DNA of 64,000 nt from Mycobacterium sp. D16Q13 (GTDB lineage: Bacteria > Actinomycetota > Actinomycetes > Mycobacteriales > Mycobacteriaceae), in the NCBI RefSeq assembly GCF_002013375.1, contig NZ_MAEW01000008.1, positions 62,001 to 126,000 on the forward strand. The letters run 5' to 3'. A program made the position numbers and the translations under genes. The notes under the pieces are model-generated. The model made no database searches, had not been told where the DNA came from, and worked only from the letters and a program-made list of their open reading frames with translations. Positions 1 to 9,106 of this stretch are shown here, piece after piece (the first letter of the stretch is position 1; each line of letters starts with the position of its first letter).

Positions 1-1077
1 AGCATTGGGAATGACGAAGCCCATAAACGCCATCAGTGTCCACACCGGAGCCACGAAGCCGACCAGCCCACCGATACCGAGCCCGGCCAGTACCAGCAGC
101 ACCACCGCCGGAATCAGGGCCAGCGACAGGCACCACTGCACGATCTGTTGCGGTTCGAACCGCTTGAGCAGCACCACGTTCAACTGTGAGGCCGCGACAA
201 ACGCGATGGCGCCGGCGCCGAATGCGATCGCGAACACCTGCTGATTCATGCCGTACTGGCCCTGCAGCACGAAGGACGCACCCGAGATGTAGGCGAACAG
301 ACCCGACAACGACAGCCCGGCAACAAGCACCAAGACCACGAAAACCTTGTCGCGCAGCAGATCGCGATAGGTCTGCAGAATTCCCCTCACCCGCAGTGGA
401 CGCCGCGCACTCGGAGGCAAGGTTTCCGGCAGTGCCACTACCGCAAGGATAAGAAGCAGAACCCCCAGACACGACAACGCGGCGAACACGTTCTGCCATG
501 ACCCGTGTACGAGCACGGCCGCACCCAGCGACGGGGCCAGGATCGGCGCGATGCCGATCACCAGTGTGAGCCGGGAGATCACGGTGGCGGCCGCCCTATC
601 GGTATAGAGATCCCGTACCACGGCCATCGCCACGACCATGGCCGCCGCGGCACCCACCCCTTCAATCGCGCGGAGCACACCCAGCACCACGATGTTCGGG
701 GCGATGGTGATGGCCAGCGACGCCGCGATATGCAGGGCCGCCCCCGCGATCAGCGGCAGGCGCCTGCCGAGCGAATCCGACAGCGGACCTACCAGGAGCT
801 GCCCCAGCCCCAGCCCCAGCAGCGTTCCGGTGAGCGTCAGCTGCGTCAGGGTCGAGTTAACGTGCAGATCCGTCCCGATATCGGGCAAGGCCGGGAGGTA
901 CATGTCGATGGTGAGCGGCCCCAGGGCAACCATCGCGCCCAGCACGGTGATGAGCCACGCCTTGCCCAGCCGGGTAGCGGGCGGCGAGATCGCATCGGCC
1001 GGTGCCGCAACGCCCACCGGTTCCTCCGTGGTCGTCTCACTCCGGGCAGCAGTCACCTCAGTCTTCAGCGCGCGCAC
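1..1077 (-). CDS. Bcr/CflA-type MFS drug efflux transporter, 3' end cut off by the window
   Basis: Reading the minus strand gives an open frame of 359 codons that runs off the left edge without a stop. After a polar N-terminus of about 38 residues, hydrophobic segments alternate in the MFS pattern. The first helix ends in TIDMYLPALPDIGTDL, typical of Bcr/CflA drug:proton antiporters, followed by GPLSDSLGRRLPL, the MFS loop 2-3 motif. It should export hydrophobic drugs across the inner membrane in exchange for protons. The GTG at 1077 is chosen because GGAAGG lies 9 nt upstream; an in-frame GTG at 1056 is an alternative. It is divergent from the gene at 1359. Substrate unknown. Confidence 0.85.
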   Translation of the reverse strand, partial: MRALKTEVTAARSETTTEEPVGVAAPADAISPPATRLGKAWLITVLGAMVALGPLTIDMYLPALPDIGTDLHVNSTLTQLTLTGTLLGLGLGQLLVGPLSDSLGRRLPLIAGAALHIAASLAITIAPNIVVLGVLRAIEGVGAAAAMVVAMAVVRDLYTDRAAATVISRLTLVIGIAPILAPSLGAAVLVHGSWQNVFAALSCLGVLLLILAVVALPETLPPSARRPLRVRGILQTYRDLLRDKVFVVLVLVAGLSLSGLFAYISGASFVLQGQYGMNQQVFAIAFGAGAIAFVAASQLNVVLLKRFEPQQIVQWCLSLALIPAVVLLVLAGLGIGGLVGFVAPVWTLMAFMGFVIPNA

Positions 1078-1105
1078 GCGACAAAACCTTCCCTTTCCTA
1101 ACAAA

Positions 1106-1311
1106 TGTGAGCTGCATCTCACCGACTCCACCCCGCGACAGAATGTGATCGCGTCCCCCGGATCCACCCCGCCGTTGTCACACGAGACCGACGGCCGTCA
1201 ACGAACTACAGCTTGCCAGTTATCGAAAACACACCCGCCGGGCTACCTGTTAAGGAACGAAAAGCGCTCGTCATTCGTCTTCACTACTGTGAGGCCAAAT
1301 ATTCGCTCACA
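1106..1311. promoter_or_regulatory. divergent intergenic region with two GTGAG/CTCAC inverted repeats
   Basis: The gap between the MFS gene and the gene at 1359 holds two related inverted repeats. One is GTGAG (1107-1111) with CTCAC (1118-1122), next to the MFS ribosome-binding site. The other is TGTGAG (1288-1293) with CTCACA (1306-1311), near the downstream gene. The same half-site at both ends suggests one regulator acting on both genes, but the spacers differ (6 and 12 bp), so this is tentative. Confidence 0.3.
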
Positions 1312-1358
1312 ACAATGTGGACCCCATCCAGCCCACCGCACTGAAGGAACACACGCCG

Positions 1359-2114
1359 ATGAGCACTCGCATCACCGAACCGCAGCGGCAGCTCGCCTTG
1401 AGCGGTAAGGGCAAGGAACCCAAACTCGGGGCTTCCGGCAAGCTTCTCTCACTCATCCTGGACCAGAGCACCAAGGTTCAGGAACCCGCGGTCCGTGCGT
1501 ATGTCCAGAAGCTACGCGCCACCCATCCCGGCGCCACACCCAGCGACATCATCACCATGTTGGAGAAGCGCTACCTGGCGACAGTGATAGGCAGTGGTGC
1601 AGCTGTCGGCGCCGCCGCCGCGTTCCCCGGGGTTGGCACTCTGGCCGCATTGTCGGCCACCGCCGGAGAGGCCGTGTTGTTCCTGGAGGCGACATCGCTG
1701 TTCACGCTGGCGCTGGCAGCGGTCCATGACATCGAGCTCGCCAAGATCGAACACCGGCACACGCTGGTGCTCGCTGTCCTGCTGGGTGAGGACGGCGAGA
1801 CGACGGTGTCGGACGTGCTGGGCAAGGAGCGCACTGTCGGAGGCGGCTGGCTGGCCGAGGCCACCTCAACGCTGCCGGTGCCCGCGCTGAGCCATCTCAA
1901 TGCCACCCTGCTCAAGCGGTTCACCAAGAAATTCGCGGTGAAACGCGGTGCGATGGCGTTTGGCAAGCTGTTGCCGGCCGGGATCGGCGCCGTCATCGGC
2001 GCTGGCGGTAACCGGTTCATCGGCAAACGGATAATCACCAACGCACGTCATGCCTTTGGGACTCCCCCGGCCGTATGGCCGGTGCAGTTGCGCCTGGTCG
2101 CGCCCAAAAGCTAG
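1359..2114 (+). CDS. conserved mycobacterial membrane-associated protein (Rv1249c-like)
   Basis: This encodes 251 residues of unknown function. Residues about 70-115 are hydrophobic and Ala/Gly-rich (GAAVGAAAAFPGVGTLAALS, then a LFLEATSLFTLALAAVHD stretch), followed by a basic half and a second glycine-rich segment near residue 215. The pattern resembles EcsC-like or Rv1249c-type proteins, and the position directly before kgd matches Rv1249c in M. tuberculosis from memory. The ATG at 1359 is preferred over the GTG at 1317 because GAAGGAA lies 9 nt upstream. It may be a peripheral or integral membrane protein. It is followed by a short hairpin and then kgd on the same strand. Confidence 0.75.
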   Translation: MSTRITEPQRQLALSGKGKEPKLGASGKLLSLILDQSTKVQEPAVRAYVQKLRATHPGATPSDIITMLEKRYLATVIGSGAAVGAAAAFPGVGTLAALSATAGEAVLFLEATSLFTLALAAVHDIELAKIEHRHTLVLAVLLGEDGETTVSDVLGKERTVGGGWLAEATSTLPVPALSHLNATLLKRFTKKFAVKRGAMAFGKLLPAGIGAVIGAGGNRFIGKRIITNARHAFGTPPAVWPVQLRLVAPKS

Positions 2115-2124
2115 CAACGCACGG

Positions 2125-2151
2125 GGGTGGCTGTTCACGGTGCGGCCACCC
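2125..2151 (+). terminator. possible weak terminator hairpin upstream of kgd
   Basis: GGGTGGC (2125-2131) pairs with GCCACCC (2145-2151) across a 13-nt loop just after the stop of the preceding gene. There is no T-run, so it could equally be an attenuating or incidental hairpin. Confidence 0.3.
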
Positions 2152-2289
2152 TTCGGCCATCAGTGGCGCCGATGATGTCGCCTCTGTCATATCACCGTGA
2201 CACCTCACCCCCGTTGGCGACGCGTTAGCCTGGTACCGGTCGCTAAACGGACTGAATATCGAACGAGACGGAGCGAGGCGAAGACTGCC

Positions 2290-5200
2290 GTGAACGGTTC
2301 AAATCCCCAATTCGGGCAGAATGAATGGCTGGTCGAGGAGATGTACCAGCGATTCAAGGAAGACCCGTCCTCGGTGGACTCCAGCTGGCACGAATTTCTC
2401 GCCGACTACGTGGCCGAGCCCGCGACCGACGCCGGCAACGGCCACGCCGCCGCGGCACCCACTCCTGCCCCGGCAGCCGCGCCTGTAGCACCAGCCGTAC
2501 CTGCCACACCGGCACCGGCGCCGGCAGCTGCAGCACCCGCAGCACCCGCAGCTCCCGCGGCCCCAGCAGCTGCGCCGGCGGCCGCCCCGAAGCCTGCCCT
2601 TCCGCCGGTGCCCTCAGCCGAAGGTGACGAGAGTCAGGTGCTGCGCGGCGCCGCCGCGGCCGTCGTCAAGAACATGTCGGCTTCGCTGGAGATCCCGACC
2701 GCGACCAGCGTCCGGGCCATTCCCGCCAAGCTGATGATCGACAACCGCATCGTCATCAACAACCACCTCAAGCGCACCCGTGGCGGCAAGATCTCCTTCA
2801 CGCACCTGCTGGGCTACGCCATCGTCCAGGCCGTCAAGGACTTCCCAAACATGAACCGGCATTTCGCCGAGGTGGACGGGAAGCCCACTGCCGTAACGCC
2901 CGCGCACATCAATCTGGGCCTGGCCATCGACCTGCCCGGCAAGGACGGCAACCGCACACTCGTGGTCGCCGCCATCAAGGGCTGCGAGACAATGGCTTTC
3001 GGCCAGTTCATCGCCGCCTACGAGGACATCGTGCGACGGGCCAGGGACGGCAAACTGACCGCCGAGGACTTCTCCGGGGTCACCATCTCGTTGACCAATC
3101 CGGGCACCATCGGCACCGTGCACTCGGTGCCCCGCCTCATGCGCGGTCAGGGTGCCATCGTCGGTGCCGGCGCACTGGAGTACCCCGCGGAGTTCCAGGG
3201 CGCCAGCGAGGAGCGCATCTCCGATCTGGGCATCGGCAAGCTCATGACGCTGACGTCCACCTACGACCACCGCATCATCCAGGGTGCCGAATCCGGCGAC
3301 TTCCTGCGCACGGTGCATCAGCTGCTGCTCTCCGACGACTTCTTCGACGACATCTTCCGCGAGCTGGGCATCCCCTACGAGCCGGTGCGCTGGCGCATCG
3401 ACAACCCGGACTCGATCGTCGACAAGAACGCTCGGGTGCTGGAACTGATTGCGGCATATCGCAACCGGGGCCATTTGATGGCCGATACCGATCCGCTGCG
3501 CCTGGACAAGACCCGGTTCCGCAGCCACCCCGATCTGGATGTACTCACCCACGGCCTGACGCTGTGGGATCTGGACCGCGAGTTCAAGGTCTCGGGGTTC
3601 AAGGGCCAGGAGTACATGAAGCTGCGCGACGTGCTCTCGGTACTGCGCGACGCGTACTGCCGGCACGCCGCGGTGGAATACACCCACATCCTGGAACCCG
3701 AACAGCAGAAGTGGCTACAGGAGCGCATCGAGGTCAAGCACGATAAGCCGACAGTCGCCGAGCAGAAGTACATCCTCTCCAAGCTCAATGCCGCCGAGGC
3801 GTTCGAGACCTTTTTGGCCACCAAATACGTTGGACAGAAACGGTTCTCGCTGGAGGGTGCCGAGGGTGTCATCCCGATGATGGACGCCGTCATCGACCAG
3901 AGTGCCGAGCACAGCCTCGACGAGGTGGTCATCGGCATGCCGCACCGCGGCCGTCTGAATGTGCTGGCGAACATCGTCGGCAAGCCGTACTCGCAGATCT
4001 TCACCGAGTTCGAGGGCAACCTGAACCCGGCGCTCGCGCACGGCTCCGGTGACGTGAAATACCACTTGGGCGCCTCCGGCACCTACATCCAGATGTTCGG
4101 CGACAACGACATTGAGGTGTCGCTGACGGCCAACCCCTCGCACCTGGAGGCCGTGGACCCGGTGCTGGAAGGCCTGGTGCGCGCCAAACAGGACGTCCTC
4201 GATGTCGGCACCGACGGTGGCCGCTTCACCGTGGTGCCTCTCATGCTGCACGGTGACGCCGCATTCGCCGGACAGGGCGTGGTGGCCGAAACCCTGAACC
4301 TCGCCAACCTCCCCGGCTACCGGACCGGCGGCACCATTCACATCGTGGTCAACAACCAGATCGGTTTCACCACCGCACCGGAGCATTCGCGATCCAGCGA
4401 GTACTGCACCGATGTCGCGAAGATGATCGGCGCACCGATCTTCCACGTCAACGGAGACGACCCCGAGGCGTGCGTGTGGGTGTCACGACTCGCCGTCGAC
4501 TTCCGGCAGAAGTTCAACAAAGACGTCGTCATCGATCTCGTCTGCTACCGCCGGCGCGGCCATAACGAGGGCGACGATCCCTCGATGACCAACCCGCAGA
4601 TGTACGAAGTGATCGACACCAAGCGCGGTGTGCGCAAGACCTACACCGAATCCCTGATCGGCCGCGGCGATATCTCGATGAAGGAAGCCGAAGACGCCCT
4701 GCGCGACTACCAGGGCCAGCTGGAGCGGGTGTTCAACGAGGTCCGCGATCTGGAGAAGTACCAGCAGCGGCCCAGCGAGTCGGTAGAAGAGGACCAGCAG
4801 CTGCCGCAGAAGCTGGTCACCGCCGTCGACAAGGCACTCCTACAACGCATCGGCGACGCCTTCGTGTCGTTGCCGGAGGATTTCACCGTGCACCCGCGGG
4901 TCAAGCCGGTGCTGGAGAAGCGTCGCGAAATGGCCTATGAGGGCAAGGTCGACTGGGCGTTCGGCGAGCTACTTGCCCTCGGCACCCTCGTCGCCGAGGG
5001 CAAGGTGGTGCGGCTCACGGGCCAGGACTCCAAGCGCGGCACCTTTACCCAGCGCCACGCCGTGATCATCGACCGCCACAACGGCGACGAGTTCAGTCCG
5101 TTGCAGCTGGTCGGCGTCGACGCCACGGGCAACCCCACCGGCGGGCGTCTCGTGGTGCATGACTCATCACTGTCCGAATACGCTGCCGTCGGCTTCGAAT

Positions 5201-6015
5201 ACGGCTATTCGGTGGGCAATCCCGACGCAATGGTGTTGTGGGAGGCGCAGTTCGGCGACTTCGTCAATGGCGCACAGTCCATCATCGACGAGTTCATCTC
5301 CTCCGGAGAGGCCAAGTGGGGCCAGCTCTCCGAAGTGGTGCTGCTGCTCCCCCACGGCCACGAGGGACAGGGCCCCGACCACACCTCGGGCCGCATCGAA
5401 CGGTTCCTGCAACTGTGCGCCGAGGGGTCGATGACGGTGGCAATGCCGTCGACACCTGCCAACTACTTCCACCTGTTGCGCCGACACGCGCTGGACGGCA
5501 TCACCCGGCCGATGGTGGTGTTCACACCAAAGTCCATGCTGCGCAACAAGGCCGCCGTCAGCGACATCAAGGACTTCACCGACCGCAAGTTCCGCTCGGT
5601 TCTGGAAGAGGCCACCTACGAGGATGGCGTCGGCGATCGCAGCAAGGTCCGCAGGATCCTGCTGACCAGCGGCAAGCTGTACTACGACCTACTGGCCCGT
5701 AAGAATGCCGACAACCGCGACGACGTCGCGATTGTGCGCATCGAGCAGCTGTATCCCATCCCGCGCTACCGGCTGGAGGAGACCCTCGGCCGGTATCCGG
5801 ATGGTACGCAGTACATCTGGGTGCAGGAAGAGCCTGCGAACCAGGGCGCATGGCCGACCTTCGGCTTAAACCTGCCCGAGGTAGTACCGCGCCTGACCGG
5901 CCTGACCAAGATCTCGCGCCGGGCCATGTCGGCACCGTCCTCCGGTTCCTCGAAGGTGCATGCCGTCGAGCAGCAGGAGATCATCGACGAGGCATTCGCT
6001 CCCACATCCGAGTAG
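2290..6015 (+). CDS. kgd: multifunctional 2-oxoglutarate metabolism enzyme (2-oxoglutarate decarboxylase / dehydrogenase E1-E2)
   Basis: Actinobacterial Kgd/SucA fuses an E2-like succinyltransferase domain to a thiamine-diphosphate E1 component. It acts in the TCA cycle with DlaT and Lpd, and also makes succinic semialdehyde and 2-hydroxy-3-oxoadipate. The 1241 residues agree with about 1230 in M. tuberculosis. In order: an [13 protein letters not shown]-terminal segment, an Ala/Pro-rich linker (about 45-110), the acyltransferase domain with the catalytic TYDHR motif (His327), then the E1 part with GDAAFAGQG near 655 and NNQIGFTT near 688. GTG 2290 aligns with the known N-terminus and has a purine-rich GGAGCGAGG upstream; the in-frame GTG at 2197 would add 31 unrelated residues. 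GarA is the known inhibitor in relatives. Confidence 0.97.
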   Translation: MNGSNPQFGQNEWLVEEMYQRFKEDPSSVDSSWHEFLADYVAEPATDAGNGHAAAAPTPAPAAAPVAPAVPATPAPAPAAAAPAAPAAPAAPAAAPAAAPKPALPPVPSAEGDESQVLRGAAAAVVKNMSASLEIPTATSVRAIPAKLMIDNRIVINNHLKRTRGGKISFTHLLGYAIVQAVKDFPNMNRHFAEVDGKPTAVTPAHINLGLAIDLPGKDGNRTLVVAAIKGCETMAFGQFIAAYEDIVRRARDGKLTAEDFSGVTISLTNPGTIGTVHSVPRLMRGQGAIVGAGALEYPAEFQGASEERISDLGIGKLMTLTSTYDHRIIQGAESGDFLRTVHQLLLSDDFFDDIFRELGIPYEPVRWRIDNPDSIVDKNARVLELIAAYRNRGHLMADTDPLRLDKTRFRSHPDLDVLTHGLTLWDLDREFKVSGFKGQEYMKLRDVLSVLRDAYCRHAAVEYTHILEPEQQKWLQERIEVKHDKPTVAEQKYILSKLNAAEAFETFLATKYVGQKRFSLEGAEGVIPMMDAVIDQSAEHSLDEVVIGMPHRGRLNVLANIVGKPYSQIFTEFEGNLNPALAHGSGDVKYHLGASGTYIQMFGDNDIEVSLTANPSHLEAVDPVLEGLVRAKQDVLDVGTDGGRFTVVPLMLHGDAAFAGQGVVAETLNLANLPGYRTGGTIHIVVNNQIGFTTAPEHSRSSEYCTDVAKMIGAPIFHVNGDDPEACVWVSRLAVDFRQKFNKDVVIDLVCYRRRGHNEGDDPSMTNPQMYEVIDTKRGVRKTYTESLIGRGDISMKEAEDALRDYQGQLERVFNEVRDLEKYQQRPSESVEEDQQLPQKLVTAVDKALLQRIGDAFVSLPEDFTVHPRVKPVLEKRREMAYEGKVDWAFGELLALGTLVAEGKVVRLTGQDSKRGTFTQRHAVIIDRHNGDEFSPLQLVGVDATGNPTGGRLVVHDSSLSEYAAVGFEYGYSVGNPDAMVLWEAQFGDFVNGAQSIIDEFISSGEAKWGQLSEVVLLLPHGHEGQGPDHTSGRIERFLQLCAEGSMTVAMPSTPANYFHLLRRHALDGITRPMVVFTPKSMLRNKAAVSDIKDFTDRKFRSVLEEATYEDGVGDRSKVRRILLTSGKLYYDLLARKNADNRDDVAIVRIEQLYPIPRYRLEETLGRYPDGTQYIWVQEEPANQGAWPTFGLNLPEVVPRLTGLTKISRRAMSAPSSGSSKVHAVEQQEIIDEAFAPTSE

Positions 6016-6033
6016 GAGTGAGCGAACCCAAGG

Positions 6034-6063
6034 TCAGGCCCGCCCCTTAGGGGGTGGGCCTGA
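6034..6063 (+). terminator. strong stem-loop terminator after kgd
   Basis: TCAGGCCCGCCCC (6034-6046) pairs with GGGGTGGGCCTGA (6051-6063) across a TTAG loop. The 13-bp stem has one G-T wobble and is followed by TTCATT. It lies 18 nt after the kgd stop and probably separates kgd from the lipase genes. Confidence 0.75.
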
Positions 6064-6114
6064 TTCATTACCGGACCCCTGCCTCGTTGCGCGCGTGTTC
6101 AATACGCTGCACCA

Positions 6115-7431
6115 ATGACGGCCAAGCCCGCACCCGCAATCGAACCGATCACGCTACCGGTCGAGGAATGGCCACCGCTTACCGGCAAGCCCAGGCCCTC
6201 GCCCGAGGATCCTTTCTACCGGCCCCCGTCCGGCTGGGAGAACACGCTGCCGGGAAGTCTGTTGCGGCGCAGGAGAATTCGTATCGCCCTGTTCGGCATA
6301 GCCCCCCTGCGCTTGCAGGCCTGGCACCTGCTCTACCGCACCACCGATCTCCACGGCGCCCCCGAGACCACAGTGACAACAGTGCTGGTGCCCCGGGATG
6401 CCCGCGAGACGTCACCAGTCCTGGCCTATCAGTGCGCCATCGATGCGGTATCTCCACGAGCCTTCCCCTCCTATGGGCTGCTTCCCCGAACATTCGGCCT
6501 CAACCAGACTCAGAACGAACTGATGTTGATGGTGGCCGCGCTCGCCCGAGGCTGGGTGGTTTCGGTGAGCGATCACGAAGGGCCGCATGGCCTGTGGATG
6601 GTGGCCAGGCAGCCGGGGTATCACGTCCTCGATGGAGTGCGCGCAACCTTGAACGCAGGCGGCGCGCATGGCATACCCCGCCTCCCGGCCAATGCCCCCG
6701 TCGGATTCTGGGGGTACTCCGGAGGCGGGACAGGGAGCACCTGGGCCGCCGAGATGGCGCCCGTCTACGCACCGGAACTCAATGTCGTCGGAGCGCTGCT
6801 TGGCGCTCCCGCGGCTCGGCCAGGCGCGCTTGTGCGGAAGCACAGCGGCAGATTCGCGTCCGGACTCATCCCACCGGTGCTGGCCGCGATGACGCGGGCG
6901 CATCCGGGCACACTCGAATTCCTCAGTGGGCACCTGACCCAGCGCGGTCGTCAGATCATCGCCAAGGCAGCAGAGGTAAGTCTCGCGGAATCGGTCTTAC
7001 GGTGGCCATTCAAGAACTTCGACACCCTCGTCGATCGGCCCATCGAAGAATTGATGAAAGCGCCCGAAATCGCCAGCGTCACGGAAGAAATGGAACTGGG
7101 GCAACGCGCACCCAGCGCGCCGGTCTACCTGTACCACGCCGTCCACGACCAGCTACTACCAATCGCGGCCTCCGATCAGCTGGCGCAGGACTACATCGCG
7201 GGCGGCACTCACGTCACCTACCGCCGCGACCGGAGCACCGAACATATTCTGCTGGCCTTGCTCGGCGGCAGCGACGCCCTCGGCTGGTTGGCGGCGCGGT
7301 TAGCGGGTAAGCCATTACCGCCGGCATCGGACGTCCGGACCGTGATCTCGACATCTCTGACCCGCCGCGCGGCATGGAGCCACCTGCACTGGCAATGGGG
7401 GATCCTGAAGCTGCTCCTCGGCCGCCTGTAG
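6115..7431 (+). CDS. secretory-lipase (LIP) family esterase/lipase, copy 1
   Basis: A 438-residue alpha/beta hydrolase of the LIP family, related to CalA-type lipases. The nucleophile elbow GYSGGG places Ser202 as nucleophile, HDQLLP gives Asp345 as the acid, and His377 in STEHILL is the probable base, so the triad is complete. The family hydrolyses acylglycerols and other esters. There is no clear signal peptide, only a basic LLRRRRIRIALFG segment near residue 45, so it is probably not exported by the classical Sec route. The next gene, starting 351 bp downstream, is a paralogue of identical length. Substrate unknown. Confidence 0.88.
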   Translation: MTAKPAPAIEPITLPVEEWPPLTGKPRPSPEDPFYRPPSGWENTLPGSLLRRRRIRIALFGIAPLRLQAWHLLYRTTDLHGAPETTVTTVLVPRDARETSPVLAYQCAIDAVSPRAFPSYGLLPRTFGLNQTQNELMLMVAALARGWVVSVSDHEGPHGLWMVARQPGYHVLDGVRATLNAGGAHGIPRLPANAPVGFWGYSGGGTGSTWAAEMAPVYAPELNVVGALLGAPAARPGALVRKHSGRFASGLIPPVLAAMTRAHPGTLEFLSGHLTQRGRQIIAKAAEVSLAESVLRWPFKNFDTLVDRPIEELMKAPEIASVTEEMELGQRAPSAPVYLYHAVHDQLLPIAASDQLAQDYIAGGTHVTYRRDRSTEHILLALLGGSDALGWLAARLAGKPLPPASDVRTVISTSLTRRAAWSHLHWQWGILKLLLGRL

Positions 7432-7782
7432 GTACCGCAACAATGGCCAATCCTTCTCGCGAGAACTTAACCAAAGAGCGAACACTGTGTTCATTTTTGC
7501 CGCCGGTACTACCGGCCAGTAACCGTCTGGGCAGCGATGATGGCGGCCCATGTATTCTGAGAACAGTTTCGAGGTTCACTTCGGCCGTTTGCCTAATCGG
7601 TGATGAACCACAAGGTCGAACTGGCGCCTTAGTGGCTAACCCCGATTCAGCGCCGATTCGTGACCACGGATCATTCTTGTTGAATACGCTGCGCGAATCC
7701 TCAGATTCTTCTACGGACATCGCCACGGCCAGTCAAGGTCGCCCGGGAAGATAAGAGCGACAAGAGCAAGGACAGGAGCCAG
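7432..7782. promoter_or_regulatory. 351-bp lipase intergenic region with three perfect palindromes
   Basis: I see no convincing gene here. It contains three perfect inverted repeats in quick succession: TTCTCGCGAGAA (7454-7465), GAACACTGTGTTC (7480-7492) and GCCGGTACTACCGGC (7502-7516). They may be operators for the downstream lipase, or the first may end the upstream transcript. A Shine-Dalgarno-like CAGGAGC lies just before the ATG at 7783. Confidence 0.5.
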
Positions 7783-9099
7783 ATGACTGCCGGCACTGCG
7801 CCCACGTCCACCCCGGCGACTCAGTCGATCGAGGACTGGCCGATGCAACTTGGTAAACCGCTACCGTCCCCAGACGACCCCTTCTTTGTCCCACCCAACG
7901 GCTGGGACAAAACCGCACCCGGCACACCCCTGCGGCGCAGGCGAGTTCGGATTGGGTTGTTCGGGCTCATCCCCCTGAGGCTGCACGCGTGGCAGGTGCT
8001 CTATCGCAGCACCGACCTACATGGGGCCCCCGAGACGACCGTGACAACGGTGCTCGTCCCGAAGAAGGCCACGGAGGCGGCGCCGCTGCTGGCCTTCCAA
8101 AGTGCGATCGACGCCGTCACCCCCAAGAGATTTCCCTCCTACTATCTGCAGCACCGAACCTTTGGCATTAACCAGTCACAAAACGAGTTTCTGCTCGCAG
8201 TGGCGGCACTCCAACGAGGGTGGATAGTCACCATCAGCGACCATGAGGGGCCGAAGGGCCTCTGGATGGCGCCTAAACAACCTGGCTATCACGTGCTGGA
8301 CGCACTGCGCGCCACGATTGCGGCCTCCGGCGAGGACCGCATCCCGCAGCTGTCCATCCGCACTCCGACAGCGGTGTGGGGCTACTCGGCCGGCGGCAAT
8401 GCGACCGCGTGGGCGGCCGAGCTCGCCGGTGAGTACGCGCCCGAGCTCAACCTCGTGGGGGCATTGATCGGCGCGCCCGCCCCCCAACCCGGCCCCCTCA
8501 TGCACCATCTCAGTGGCCAATACTCTTCGGGGCTCATCATCATCGTGCTGGCGGCCATGATGCGGGTAAGTCCATCTATCCAGGACCTCCTGGAGAAGCA
8601 CCTCACCAAAAGAGGCCGCCGGATGGTCGAGAAGGCCGAACGCCTTACCGTCATCCAGGCACTGCTGTATTGGCCATTTCTCAACTTCAACAGGATCTTC
8701 GACCGTCCCCTCGAAGAGGTGATGGACACACCAGAGATCGCTGCCCTCACCGACGCGATGACGCTGGGGCTACGCACCCCCACCGCGCCGATCTACCTCT
8801 ACCACTCAATCCACGACGTACTCCTGCCGGTTTCCAGCACTGACCAACTCGCCGAGGACTACATCGCCGGTGGCGCGCACGTCACCTACCGGCGCGACCG
8901 TGCCAGCGAGCGCGTCTTCCTGCTACTGTCCGGCGGTCATGATGCCCTTGGCTGGCTCGATGAACGTATGCGCGGCAAGACATTACCGACGCGACCCGAT
9001 ATCCGAACGGTGTTGTCGACAATCCTCTCACCACGCGCCCTGATCATGTACGTCCGGCAGGTTGTGGCCATCGTGAAGCTCCTCGCCGGGCGGCTCTGA
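7783..9099 (+). CDS. secretory-lipase (LIP) family protein, copy 2, catalytic His displaced
   Basis: A 438-residue paralogue of the preceding lipase, colinear along its whole length. Ser202 of GYSAGG is kept, as is the Asp of IHDVLLP. However, the residue equivalent to His377 of copy 1 is Arg (ASERVFLLL), and a new His appears nine residues on at 386 (SGGHDALGW, where copy 1 has GGSDALGW). The protein may therefore use a shifted base, have altered chemistry, or be a non-catalytic homologue. It ends 7 bp before the convergent PucR gene, which is a candidate local regulator. The ATG at 7783 follows AGGAGCCAG. Confidence 0.87.
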   Translation: MTAGTAPTSTPATQSIEDWPMQLGKPLPSPDDPFFVPPNGWDKTAPGTPLRRRRVRIGLFGLIPLRLHAWQVLYRSTDLHGAPETTVTTVLVPKKATEAAPLLAFQSAIDAVTPKRFPSYYLQHRTFGINQSQNEFLLAVAALQRGWIVTISDHEGPKGLWMAPKQPGYHVLDALRATIAASGEDRIPQLSIRTPTAVWGYSAGGNATAWAAELAGEYAPELNLVGALIGAPAPQPGPLMHHLSGQYSSGLIIIVLAAMMRVSPSIQDLLEKHLTKRGRRMVEKAERLTVIQALLYWPFLNFNRIFDRPLEEVMDTPEIAALTDAMTLGLRTPTAPIYLYHSIHDVLLPVSSTDQLAEDYIAGGAHVTYRRDRASERVFLLLSGGHDALGWLDERMRGKTLPTRPDIRTVLSTILSPRALIMYVRQVVAIVKLLAGRL

Positions 9100-9106
9100 A
9101 CCTGAG

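Noticed and set aside
1106-1122. Possible CRP site TGTGA...TCAC
   Set aside because: The spacer is 8 bp instead of the 6 bp of the mycobacterial CRP consensus.
2440-2620. Low-complexity Ala/Pro coding stretch as a possible insertion
   Set aside because: It is the flexible linker normally found after the N-terminal segment of Kgd.
2614-3687. 357-codon frame antisense inside kgd
   Set aside because: It lies wholly opposite the well-conserved acyltransferase part of kgd and resembles no protein family; a common effect of high GC.
7480-7492. Possible LexA (SOS) box GAACACTGTGTTC
   Set aside because: The spacing between GAAC and GTTC is 5 bp; the mycobacterial box needs 4. Kept only as a palindrome.
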